64,000 nt of DNA. Origin: Cervus elaphus (Eukaryota; Chordata; Mammalia; Artiodactyla; Cervidae). This document shows positions 30,791-41,634 of the stretch, in pieces; positions within the stretch are counted from its first letter, which is position 1; every line of letters begins with the position of its first letter. The position numbers and the translations under genes are program-made. Location of the stretch: assembly GCF_910594005.1 (NCBI RefSeq), contig NC_057832.1, positions 99,087,152 through 99,151,151 on the forward strand, given 5' to 3'. The notes beneath the pieces were generated by a model that saw only the letters and a list, made by a program, of their open reading frames with translations, searched no databases and was not told the origin of the DNA.

Positions 30791-31048
30791 TCCCTTCATC
30801 CTCCCCCTCCACGCCTTACAGACTGCTTCACTCTGGCTTTCATGCCCTCTGTCTTCCTGCTGGGTCAGCCAAAGAGAGGCACAGGCAGGACCTGAGGGCA
30901 GGAGAGGAGAGTGGTTGGGCTATTTCTTCCTGGCCTCCTGCTCACCACACTATTCCTGCCCCTTATCTGCTCAGAGGGTGGCAGGGGATCCCTGCTAACA
31001 AGTTCCTGGCCTTCAGCATCCCTGGTGATTCTCATAACCATGTCTAAA

Positions 31049-31096
31049 GACCTGTCTTAAAGAAGACCTGTCTTAAAGAAGACCTGTCTTTAAGAA
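31049..31096. repeat. Three tandem copies of a 16-base unit
   Basis: GACCTGTCTTAAAGAA at 31,049-31,064 and 31,065-31,080, then a one-base variant to 31,096. The following TTCTTAAAG can pair back with the repeat. Confidence 0.92.
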
Positions 31097-31226
31097 GGTC
31101 CCTTCTTAAAGTTGTCTTTAGCTAACCCCTTTGGAGGGGAATTCTCTTTTCTCCTGGGCCTTTAGCCTATATGCTAACCTTACCACATATACTCTACCTC
31201 CCTAAGCCAAAATCTTTCATCTGTAA

Positions 31227-31450
31227 TGTAATACATGCATACGAGTGTTCAGTTGTGTCTGACTCTTTGCAACCCCATGGACTATAGCCTGCCAGCCTCC
31301 GCTGTTCTTGGAATTCTCCAGGCAAGAATACTGGAGTGGTTTGCCATTTTCTACTCCAGGGGATGTTCTGGACCCAGGGATTGAACCCATGTCTCTTGCA
31401 TATTCTACATTGGCAGGCAGATTCTTACCGCTGAGCCACCTGGAAGCCCC
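31227..31450 (-). mobile_element. Bov-tA SINE, antisense, 11-bp target-site duplication
   Basis: Complete antisense Bov-tA flanked by TTCATCTGTAA at 31,216-31,226 and 31,451-31,461. Confidence 0.93.
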
Positions 31451-31730
31451 TTCATCTGTAAAAGGAAGTAATAACCACTGCTGTAGGTTGGGAGAGTCCA
31501 ATGAGGCAATGTACATGTGATGTGTGCCTGACACATGTGTGGCGCCTGGTACACAAAAGAAACCAACATAAGTTACTTTCCGTTCCTCCCCTCCTTCGGA
31601 TTGTATGACAAGAGCAGCAGGTTGGTTTTCCTCTGGATTTGGTGGCTGGAAGCAAAAGGTTGCTGTAAGGAGTGAGGGAGATAGGGAGAAGCAAAATTGT
31701 TAAATTTTGTACTTAATGCCTTTCAAGTCC

Positions 31731-31943
31731 GGGGCTTCCCTGGTGGCTCAGTGGTAAAGAATCCACCTGCTAATGCAGGAGACTCGGGTTTGATCCCTGG
31801 CTCGGAAAGATCCCCTGGAGAAGGGAAATGGCAACCTACTCCAGTGTTCTTGTCTGGGAAATCCCATGGACAGAGGAGCCTGGCAGGCTATAGTCTAGGG
31901 AGTCGCAAAAGAGTTGGACACAACTTATTGACTAAAAGACAGC
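31731..31943 (+). mobile_element. Bov-tA SINE
   Basis: GGGGCTTCCCTGGTGGCTCA head through GTTGGACACAACTTATTGAC; short flanking repeat CCTTTCAA on both sides. Confidence 0.92.
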
Positions 31944-31959
31944 AACCTTTCAAACCACG

Positions 31960-33055
31960 CCAGTTGTAACAAATGAAGTAAGCCATCACAATGTTATAAA
32001 GGCAAAGTGCGCATGACACCTGCTTCAGCCCTTCCTTGCTTATCACTCCCCCCACCCTCCAACGTGACCAATGGTAACAAGGTCCGTTGTTCCACACCCA
32101 TCCCCTGGCCCACACGACCATGTGCAAGCCTGTGAGCAACGCATGGTATCGTTCGGGTGTGGTGCTAGGGAACGGGCCATGCAGGATCCCATCCCCCCAC
32201 ACCATCTGCCCCTGCAAGTCACCCACTCGCCCCTGAAGCTCCTCTCTTGGTGGTTCCTGTCTCCACCTCCCTATTTACCCAGGACCCTCTCTCCCCACTC
32301 ACAACATCATGTTCACCCCAGGCGGCGGTTACCCTGACTGACTGAGCGATGTTTATCACAGATCTGATTCTAATTCCACAGCTGTATCCCACAGCTGGCC
32401 ACCCCTCCGCCTGATTCAGAATAACTAGGCCGCCAGTCCCTTTCAGAAAGGACTTCTTCTGCCCCTTAAAATGCCTGCAGGGGTCCATCTCACTGTGTTT
32501 CAGGGACTACGCCAAACTGCAGCATGCCTACTCAAGTACCAATGTCAGTCCACATACTTGACCATCACTGCTCACAGGTTAATAGCAGAGTTGGAACTCA
32601 GTGCTTCCTTGTTGGATGGAAACTGCTGGGAGTTTAGGAGTGTGTGTGTTTTTCTGTTACTGTTTTTTGGTAAAGAGAGACCAGCGCAGTCAGACTGCCT
32701 ATCTGAACCTTGCCACAGAGCCAGCACCTGGAGGTGGGTAGTGCTGGCAGAATATTTCCAGGCGCCACACAGGGACCTCGAAGCCACAAGGTTCTCCAGC
32801 CTGGAAGGGAGCTTGCCAATCAGCCTTGGGCTAACTGGGGAAACTGGGACTTCCCCGATCTCTTTTCTGACTTTCTTTTTCACAAAGAATGATCCTTGGG
32901 GATATCATTAGGGCTTGAAGAAGCTGAGAGGGTGGGGCAAAGAGGAAAGGAAATGTGTGTGGCTTCCTGCCTGTAATTTCCTCTTCTTCGCACCCATTTC
33001 TCTTTTTCCAGTGCCTCATAGTCCTGCTCTCAAGATCCCATAAAACCTCCTCTGG
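31960..33055. other. Intergenic, no gene seen
   Basis: Unique sequence; no supported exon or recognised repeat. Confidence 0.5.
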
Positions 33056-33059
33056 TGGT

Positions 33060-33290
33060 TCTGGGCAGCACAGCCCAATAGAACTTTCTGTGACGATGGA
33101 AATGTTCTATATCTGCCCTGTCCAATACAAGAGCCCCATGAGGCTACTGAGCCCCTAGTAGTAATGTGGCTGGTGCAATTGAGGATCTAAATTTTTAGCT
33201 TTACTTAACTCTAACTCATTTTAATACAAATAGCTCTATGTAGCTAGTGGCTACGTAGCACATATTCAGACTGTAAGGCAACCTTGTGCA
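33060..33290. repeat. Old non-autonomous DNA-transposon-like relic
   Basis: AGCCCAATAGAACTTTCTG, CTATATCTGCCCTGTCCAAT and GTAGCTAGTGGCTACGTAG; the family name was not assigned with certainty. Confidence 0.5.
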
Positions 33291-34506
33291 AATTAGTGAA
33301 AAGGAGAGCTTAACAAGACAGCCTACTCCCTTCCATGGGCTGGGAAAGTTTTGTAATGGATCCACAATGGCAGGGATATGAATGAGGCCTCCTCAAGTTG
33401 TGCAGCGCATAGCCCCACGTGGCCGCCTCGGCTCCAGGCCCCATCCCCAAATGGCAATATAAAGAAATGTAATTGAATGGTTGCCTCTTGACTTCCTTTG
33501 TGGTCAGGAAGGAAGCTGCCCATGCAGACCTTCCCATGAAGGCTGTCCAGAAGAGAGAATCTTGCAGGAGTTTGGGCCGAGACTTGCCAGGGGCCTCTGG
33601 ACACGGCCCTGACCTCACTCAGCACCATAGCTCCACTCCACAGTTTTGACACAAGCAAGATCTTAGACAGGCTGAGGGAGGGGAAATGGCAGCTGTCCGT
33701 TCCAGGTCATATGAAGAGAGGGAGTCAGATGGTGAGGGGGTGGAGGCCAGTGGGTCTAAACCACAGCTGGGGCCATCTTGAGGCCCCAGATGTCTTGGCA
33801 CCAAGTACTGATCTCAAACTCCTACTCATCTGGGTTTTTTTGGTAACAGCTTTATTGAGATATAATTCACACACCATAAATTCACCTGTTTAAAGTGTAC
33901 AATTTAAAAAAATTTTTTTAAAATAATAAAGTGTACAATTTGATAGTTTAGTATGTTCACAGAGTTGTGCAGTCATCACTGTGATCAATTTTAGAACATT
34001 TATCAATAATAAACCCCACATCCTTTAGCATTTCCCCCACTGTTTCCCACCACCATCCATACCCTAGTCCAAGGCAACCATTCAACTACATTTTTTCTCT
34101 ATGTATATGCCTATTCTGGACATTTCATATAAGTAGCCCTTTGTCTGGCCTTTCATTTAGCGTAATGTTTTCATAATGTATCCATTTTGTACCATGTATC
34201 TGTACTTCATTCCTTTTTATTGCCAAGTAATATTTCATTGTGTGTATGTACCATATTTTATTTATCCACTTATCAGCTGATAGACATTTGGGTTGTTTCT
34301 GCTTTTTGGCTGTTATGACTAATGCTACTGTGGATATTTGTGTGCAAGATTTTGTGAGGACAGACACCATAATTTCTCTTGGGGATATTACTGGGCATGG
34401 AATTGCTACAGCATATGGTAACTATGACTTTAACTTTTTGAGAAACTGCCAAATTGTTTTCAAAACTTGGCTGCATCATTTCACATTCCCACCAGGGCTG
34501 TGATAA

Positions 34507-34719
34507 GTGATAAAGTGAAAGTCGCTCAGTCATGTCCGACTCTTTGCAATCCATGGAATGTGGCCTGTCAGGCTCATCTGTCTGTGGAATTCTCCAGGCC
34601 AGAATACTGGAGTGGGTCGCCTTTCTCTTCTCTAGGGGATCTTCCCATCCCAGGGACTGAACCCAGGTCTCCCGCATTGCAGGCAGATTCTTTACCGTCT
34701 GAGCCACCAGGGAAGCCTA
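34507..34719 (-). mobile_element. Bov-tA SINE, antisense, inside L1
   Basis: AAAGTCGCTCAGTCATGTCC start to GTCTGAGCCACCAGGGAAGC end. Confidence 0.92.
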
Positions 34720-35196
34720 GTGATGTATGAGGGTTTTAATTTCCCTACTTCCTTGACAGCACTTATTATCATCTGATTTTTTGGATGATAGCCATCTAGT
34801 GAATGTGAAGTGGTATTTCTTTGTGGTTTGATTTGCATTTCTCTAATGACTCATTGTGTTGAACATCTTTACATGAGCTCATTAGTCATTTATGTTTCTT
34901 CTCTGGAGAAATGTCTATTCAAGTCTTTTGCTCATTTAAAAAATTGAGTTATTTGTCTTTTTATTATTTTGTTGTAAGAGTTCTTTATATATTCTAGATA
35001 CAAGTTACTTATCAGGTATATATATAGCCAATATTTTTTTCCCATACTGTGGGTCGTTTCCATTTTTTATGGTTTTTTTTTTTTTGCAGCACAAAAGTTT
35101 TTAATTTTGGTAAAGTCCAGTTTATCTGTTTTTTTCTTTTGTGGCTGTACTTTTGGTGTCATATTTAAGGAATCATTGCCTAATCTATGGTTATTG

Positions 35197-35640
35197 TTGT
35201 TCAGTTGCTAACTCATGTCTGACTCTTCGAGACCTCAAAGACTACAGCACACCAGGCTCCTTTGTCCTCTGCTATCCCCCAGAGTTTGCTCAAATTCATG
35301 TCTATTGAGTCAGTGATGCTATCTAATCATCTCATCTTCTGCCAGCCCCTTCTTCTTTTGCTTTCAATCTTTCGCAGCAGTCTTTTCCAATGAGTTAGCT
35401 CTTCACATCAGGTGGCCAAAGTACTGGAGCTTCAGCTTCAGCATCAGTCCTTCCAATGACTATTCAGAGTTGATTTCCTTTAGGATTGACTGGTTGAATC
35501 TCCTTGCAGTCCACGGGACTCTCTTTAGTCTTCTCCAGCACCACAATTCAAAAGTATCAATTCTTCAGCGCTCAGCCTTCCTTATGGTCCAAATCTCACG
35601 TCCGTATATGACTACTGGGAAAACCATAGCTTTGACTGTA
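35197..35640 (-). mobile_element. BovB LINE fragment, antisense, inside L1
   Basis: TTGTTCAGTTGCTAACTCATG start to CATAGCTTTGACT; 5'-truncated and diverged. Confidence 0.9.
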
Positions 35641-35675
35641 GGCAAGTGTATGGTTAGAAAAATTTATCCCTGTGC

Positions 35676-35789
35676 AACCCACTCCAGTATTCTTGCCTGG
35701 AGAATCCCATGGATGGAGGAGCCTGGTAGGCTACAGTCCATGGGGTTGCAAAGTGTCAGACACAACTGAGCGACTTCACTTTCACTTTC
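35676..35789 (+). mobile_element. BovA SINE
   Basis: CCCACTCCAGTATTCTTGCC to GAGCGACTTCACTTTCAC; lacks the tRNA-like head. Confidence 0.88.
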
Positions 35790-36295
35790 TTGTAAGAGTT
35801 TTATAGTATTAGCTCTTCCATATAGGATTTGATCCATTTTGAATTAGTTTTTGTATATGGAATGAGTAAGGATCTGTTGTTACATACACATATGTTTATA
35901 ATTGTCACTTTTCTGATGGAATATACTTTTATCATTATAAAATGTCCATCTTTACCTTAAGTTACACTTTTTGTTTTAAAATCTATTTTGTCTGGTGATA
36001 CTATAGTGCCTCCAGTTTTCTTATGGTTGCTGTTTGTACGATAAAACTTTTCTCCATCCTTTTAATTTAAATCTATTCGTATCTTCAGAGTATGCTTCTT
36101 ATAGACAGTATTTTGCTGGATCTTGTTTTTAAATCTGGTCTGATGATCTCTGCCTTTTGATTGGACTATTTAATTCATTCACATTACTAATATAGTTGTA
36201 TTTGCATTTGTGATTTTACTTGTTTTCTAAATATATCATTCCTATTTTTGTTCCTCTGTTCCTCCTAGACTGCCTCCTTTTGCATTAAGTGAATT

Positions 36296-36412
36296 TTTTT
36301 TTTTGCCATGCTGCATGGCAGGTAGGATCTTAGTTCCCCAGGTAGGGACTGAACCCATGGCCCCTGCATTGGAAGCATGGAGTCTTAACCACTGGACTAC
36401 CAGGCAAGTTAC
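36296..36412 (-). mobile_element. CHR-2-type SINE, antisense
   Basis: Poly-T then ATCTTAGTTCCCCAGGTAGG and CTTAACCACTGGACTACCAG. Confidence 0.82.
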
Positions 36413-36479
36413 AAGTCAGTATTTCTTGTATATCATTTTAATTATTCCTTTAATGATTTTTTTTTTAAAAAACTTGTTT

Positions 36480-37440
36480 CTTATTTTCTTAGTGGTTATT
36501 CTAGGGCTTACCTGTGGACAGTTTACTGTCTTCCTGTCCCATCCAGGTAAGTTGTCCCTAGGAAAGGTCCTGGGCAGAGCAAGTGGGCAGGAGAGCTGCC
36601 TGAAGAAAGGTGGCCTTAGAGATGGGCCACAGGCGGGAGGACTGAGCCAGGGAGACGGCCACAGGGTGGTGGCCCCAGGATACAGGCTGCAGTTGTGATG
36701 GAGCATTGTGGGGCTGTATGACCTCAGATTTTGAGTCAGGGCAGACAGCTGCGGCAGAGGTCCACATTCACGGAAATGCGCATTCTAAGATCCAGGCAAG
36801 GCTTATTGGTAGCCCTGTAATCAGGCTCCCCGGGTAGCTGCCCCTGAGGCTCCATCCTGCCGCTCAAATACCTCCCAGTGTGGACCCCTGAGCTGGTCCA
36901 CAGTTCCCCTCGGCCCCCAGGGACCAACAGGCGGCAGGGCTCAGTGGGAATGGTGGCTACCCTGCTTTTCCCCATCAGTTACCAGCCCCGCCTCCCAGGG
37001 CACTCAGAGCACGCGCGGGTCCAAGACCAGGCGCTGCTCCCCCCACCACGAGGCCCGCTCTCGAGAGCATGGACGCTGCTCCGCGGGTGAGCACACAGGC
37101 GCTACTCAGGGTGACAGGTCCCTCGGTTTCCACCCTGCTGCGCCTCCCCGCCCCGGCAGCACCAACGCCTGACTGAGCCCAATGAACCCAGCCCATGTCC
37201 TTGAGAAACCCCCGATGGAGAAGGTGGGGCCTGGGGAGCAGGGTGGGGCCTGCGGAGGGAAGGCAGGCCCAGAGCAGGTTTCCAGGGAGACGGAGGAGGA
37301 GCCAGGCCTTTTATCCTGCAGGACCCTCAGGCTCCCCCTGTACCTGATGGCCCACCGCGCTCCATCCTGCCCAGCCCGTGATCTCAGCTTGTCTTGCTCA
37401 GGGTCGTCTGTAGGGCCCCAAGTGGATACTTAGGAAGCGG
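36480..37440. other. GC-rich intergenic block, no gene assigned
   Basis: Unique, locally CpG-containing sequence (36,990-37,160). No exon with supported protein; possible regulatory DNA for KCP or IRF5 (inference). Confidence 0.35.
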
Positions 37441-37444
37441 TCCT

Positions 37445-38473
37445 TCAGTTCAGTTCAGTCGCTCAGTTGTGTCCGACTCTTTGCGACCCCATGAACCACA
37501 GCACACCAGGCCTCCCTGGCCATCATCAACTCCTGGAGTCCACCCAAATCCATGTCCATTGAGTTGGTGATGCCATCCAACCATCTCATCCTCTGTCATC
37601 CCCTTCTCCTCCTGCCCTCAATCTTTCCCAGCATCGGGGTCTTTTCAAATGAGTCAGCTCTCTGCATCAGGTGGCCAAAGTATTGGAGTTTCAGCTTCAA
37701 CATCAGTCCCTCCAATGAACACCCAGGAATGATCTCCTTTAGGATGATGCAGTCCAAGGGACTCTCAAGAGACTTCTTCAACACCACAGTTCAAAAGCAT
37801 CAATTCTTCTGCGCTCAGCTTTCTTTATAGTCCAACTCTCACATCCATACACGACCACTGGAAAAACCATAGCCTTGACTAGATAGACCTTTGTTGACAA
37901 AGTAATAGCTCTGCTTTTTAATATGCTGTCTAGGTTGGTCATAACTTTCCTTCCAAGGAGAAAGTGTCTTTTAATTTCATGGCTTCAGTCACCATCTGCA
38001 GTGATTTTGGAGCCCCCAAAAATAAAGGCAGCCACTGTTTCCACTGTTTCCCCATCTATTTACCATGAAGTGATGGGACCAGATGCCCTGATCTTAGTTT
38101 TCTGAATGTTGAGCTTTAAGCCAACTTTTTCACTCTCCTCTTTCACTTTCATCAAGAGGCTCTTTAGTTCTTCTTCACTTTCTGCCATTAGGGTGGTGTC
38201 ATCTGCATATCTGAGGTTATTGATATTTCTCCCAGGAATCTTGATTCCAGCTTGTGCTTCCTCTAGCCCAGCATTTCTCATGATGTACTCTGCATATAAG
38301 TTAAATAAGCAAGGTGACAATATATAGCCTTGACATACTCCTTTTCCTATTTGGAACCAGTCTGTTGTTCCATGTCCAGTTCTAACTATTGCTTCCTGAC
38401 CTGCATACAGGTTTCTCAAGAGGCAGGTCAGGTGGTCTGGTATTCCCATCTCCTTCAGAATTTTCCACAGTTT
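37445..38473 (-). mobile_element. BovB LINE, antisense, about 1 kb
   Basis: From the complement of the GAACT tail through the RT region (complement of NLRYADDTTLMAESEEELKS). The minus-strand frame at 38,581-38,060 keeps RT motifs YADD and QGYILSPCLFNLYAEY, with breaks elsewhere. Confidence 0.93.
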
Positions 38474-38474
38474 A

Positions 38475-39020
38475 TAAACGCCTGGAAAGGTAGAAATCTT
38501 GGGGGAAAGTACCCACCTTGTTCTTATGCCGATAGAAACAGACCCTTTCCCATTCATTCTGTCACTCATTCCTTTTCCCATCTATCATTCATTCATTCAG
38601 GAACTCCCACCATGGAATAGCTAGGATGCCTGGCTGGCCCTCGGTAGAAGCCTGAGGTAACCATGGGACCAGGGTATGCCCCCAGTTTCCCCAGGAGAGT
38701 CCTCCCTTCCCAAGGGTTTTGGTTTCTCACCTCTTGCCCCCCATCCTCACCACCCTCTGCTTTTCTCTGTCCTACTTCATTCCCCAAAGCTGCTGGGCCT
38801 GTGTGACATGGAGTCCCTTGGCCTCTGAATTCTGGGTGGATTTGGCTAAGGGGAGGCATTGGAAAGAAATAGGAGGGTAGGAGGGTGGAACAGATGGAGT
38901 ACCCCCCGCCAATCGCATATGGCCATGGATCCTGGAGGGCAGCCCCTCCGTGGATGGTGACAGTTTCCTACTGATGCTCACCTTGGGGGCCTGGAAGTTT
39001 CACAGTGGCTTTGTCAATCC
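38475..39020. other. Intergenic, no gene seen
   Basis: Unique sequence between the BovB copy and the next SINE. Confidence 0.5.
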
Positions 39021-39024
39021 TGTT

Positions 39025-39242
39025 TGTGCATGCTAAGTTGCTTCAGTCATGTCTGACTCCGCGACCCCACAGATTGTAACCCACCAGGCTCCTCTATCCA
39101 TGGGATTCTCCAGGCACGAATACTGGAATGGGTTGCCATGTCCTCCTCCAGGGGAGCCTTCCAACGCAGGGATCAAACCTGTCTCTCTCTGTCTCCTGCA
39201 TTGGCAGGCATGTTCTGTACTACTAGCGCCACCTGGGAAGCC
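39025..39242 (-). mobile_element. Bov-tA SINE, antisense
   Basis: CATGCTAAGTTGCTTCAGTC start to GCGCCACCTGGGAAGCCC. Flanking CAATCCTGTT and CAATCTTGTT look like a target-site duplication with one change. Confidence 0.92.
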
Positions 39243-39728
39243 CAATCTTGTTCACATCTCTGCAAATATTCTAAACTTGCTTCCATTTAATTTCACCTGC
39301 ATCCTGTCACAATCTTGCCTCATATGCCTCCTATCTGGAGCTGCCCACACTGAGGTGGCCCCTTTTTCTGAGTCCCTGGGGCAGTCGGGGGGCCTGTGAG
39401 AAGTCATCAAACCCCAGAGGCAGTACTCAGCTTCCTGAGATGGGGAGGAAGTCAGGAGAGGTGCCGCAGGACAAGCGGGGGAAGGAAGGAAGAGCGGAAG
39501 AGCCAGGCAGAGGGAGGAAGAAATGGAGAGGGTCAGGGCAATCACCACCCCAGCGTCTGCGATGAGCCTGTTCTTTTACTTTTCTTTTTAAAATTATTTA
39601 GGATTTTTATCTGAGACTTACTGAAAGAGTTCTTTAAGGCTTATTTACCATATATAGGTCTTTTGCTTCCATGAAAGGAAAGATACAAGCTAAATACATT
39701 TCTTAAGCTATTCCTATCCCTAAAACTT

Positions 39729-39916
39729 CTTTTTAAAAAATGTTTATTTTTATTTATTTGGCTGTGCTGGATCTTAGTTGCCACACGCAGGATCTTTTGT
39801 TGCAGCATGCAAAGTCTTGTGACATGTGGGAGCTAGTTCTCTGATCAGGGATTAAACCCGAGACCCCTGCACTGGGAGCACGGGGTCTTAGCCACTGGAC
39901 CCCCAGGGAAATCTCT
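39729..39916 (-). mobile_element. tRNA-derived SINE (CHR type), antisense
   Basis: TTTATTTGGCTGTGCTGGAT, GATCAGGGATTAAACCCGAG and CTTAGCCACTGGACCCCCAG; longer variant than the other CHR-2 copies. Confidence 0.78.
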
Positions 39917-39919
39917 ATT

Positions 39920-40760
39920 CCTAAAACTTCTTGACATGTAGAATTTGGATTTTCTGAGTGCCCTTTTTATTTATTTTTAATGCCCCACACACAGTGAAAA
40001 CTTTTTAGTGTACAGTTCTGAGTTTTGGCATATGCAGAGGGTTGTATAACTATCACCACCATCAGATCAGGATAGAGAACCCTTCCCATCACTTCATACT
40101 GCCCCCCCTTGGTGGTCAGCCCCTCCCCACAGTCCCCCATCCACCCACCCAGCTCTGTTCTGTGACCCTACACCTTCTCCTGGGCCTGTTTCTTACGGTG
40201 AGGCGGCTGGGGAGTGGGCAGCCTTTCTCAGGGGCCATGAGCATGCCCCAGCACACACAGGCCACATTGTCTGTAGAGACAACCCCCCGGGGCCTCAGCG
40301 TGAGGAAGGAGGCCCCTAGCAGCCAGCTCCCTCTCCTCTCCCAGTGGAGGGCATGTTGGATGGGCGGCTGGAGGTGGGGGGATAGCCCCAGCGTGCTCTG
40401 GGCTGGCAGAGGGTGGGATCTGCCTGCCTCCCTGGCTCTGCCTACCCCAGGTACTCAGCGAGGACAGCTGGCTGTAGTGAGGCAGCCACCCAGAACCATC
40501 AGAACACAGGATGTGCTCTGGGGAGTAGCTGCTGCGATGTTTAAATTATCATCACTTCTTCTGCTGTGTGCCAGGCACTGGGCTAGACACCCCGATCCCC
40601 CAATCCGCCTACTGAATAGCAGTTCTTTGCTGACAGTAGGGTGTTAAGCCCCTTTACAAACAAGGACAGTGAGACTCAGGGAGGCTGAATGCTTTGCCCA
40701 AGATCAGACAGCTGAGACCTGACTTCAAGGTCTGTCTGACTCTAAAGTGATCAAAGATCA
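39920..40760. other. Intergenic, no gene seen
   Basis: Includes a 201-residue open frame on the plus strand (40,042-40,647) without recognisable domain or splice support. Confidence 0.45.
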
Positions 40761-40764
40761 CTCA

Positions 40765-40955
40765 TAGTCAGGTTCAAATCCCAATGCCTCATTTTCCTAG
40801 TTGCTGTGTGCCTTTGGGGAAATTGCCTAACCTTTCTGAACTTCGGTGTCTTCATCTATAAAATGAAGATAGTGCATATCCCTGCCTTGCACAGTTGTTA
40901 TGAGAATCAAATGTGACCTGTGTTTGGTGGATAGTGGGTTACACATTAAATACTG
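40765..40955 (+). repeat. MIR SINE relic
   Basis: AGTCAGGTTCAAATCCCAAT, CTTCATCTATAAAATGAAGA and TTGTTATGAGAATCAAATG. Confidence 0.8.
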
Positions 40956-41222
40956 TCATGGGTTGAATTGTGTCCTCCCCACAAATTCACATGTTAAAGT
41001 CCTAACTGCCAGTACCTCTGAATGTGACCTTATTTAGAAATACGGTCTTCACAGATGTAACTAGTTAAGATGGGGTCATTAGGGTGGGTGCAAATCCAGT
41101 ATGACTGGTGTCCTTATAAAAAAAAGGGAATTGGAACACAGAGACATGGACACAAGGAGACGAACATGTGAAGATGAAGGCAGAGATCATGGTGATGCTT
41201 CTTCAAGCCAAGGAACACTAAA
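40955..41222 (+). mobile_element. MLT1-type MaLR LTR fragment, sense
   Basis: ATGGGTTGAATTGTGTCCTC, GGTGTCCTTATAAAAAAAAG and CTTCAAGCCAAGGAAC; same family as 14,680-15,112. Confidence 0.72.
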
Positions 41223-41416
41223 GATAAGGCTAAGAATACAAAGAAGTTGAGCAACTTGTTCAGATTCCAAAGGTTGGCAAGTTGCTCAGTTTGCTTCTTT
41301 GCAAATGCGGCATGTAAAGATTATGCCCACCTACCTCATGGTGGCGGGTGTGACGATTAAATGCAATAATGTATGAAAAGTGCTTAGTGATGTCCTGCAT
41401 GTCTTGGGGGTTCATA

Positions 41417-41632
41417 GCATTACCTGGTTGTGGCAAAGAATCCACTTGCCAATGCAGGAAACGTAAGAGACTCAGGTTCAATCCCTGGGTCAGGAAGGTC
41501 CCCTGGAGGAGGGTATGGCAACCCACCTCAGTATTCTTGCCTGGAGAATCCCATGGACAGAGGAACCTGGCAGGTTATGGTCCGTAGGGCTTCAAAGAGT
41601 CGGATCTGACTGAAGAGCCTAGCACACACACA
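41417..41632 (+). mobile_element. Bov-tA SINE
   Basis: Diverged head (GGTTGTGGCAAAGAATCCAC), BovA body, ending in a short (CA)n tract. Confidence 0.88.
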
Positions 41633-41634
41633 TG

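Larger units (their letters stand above)
33836..36295 (-). mobile_element. Old L1 LINE 3' region, antisense, interrupted by younger elements
   Basis: L1 3'-region wording in antisense (CAGCTTTATTGAGATATAA; TTTATTGCCAAGTAATATTT; ACATTTGGGTTGTTTCTGC). Split by Bov-tA (34,507-34,719), BovB (35,197-35,640) and BovA (35,676-35,789). Confidence 0.75.

Noticed and set aside
40042..40647. 201-residue plus-strand open frame
   Set aside because: No domain, no splice or Kozak support, low-complexity composition; likely chance in unique intergenic DNA.
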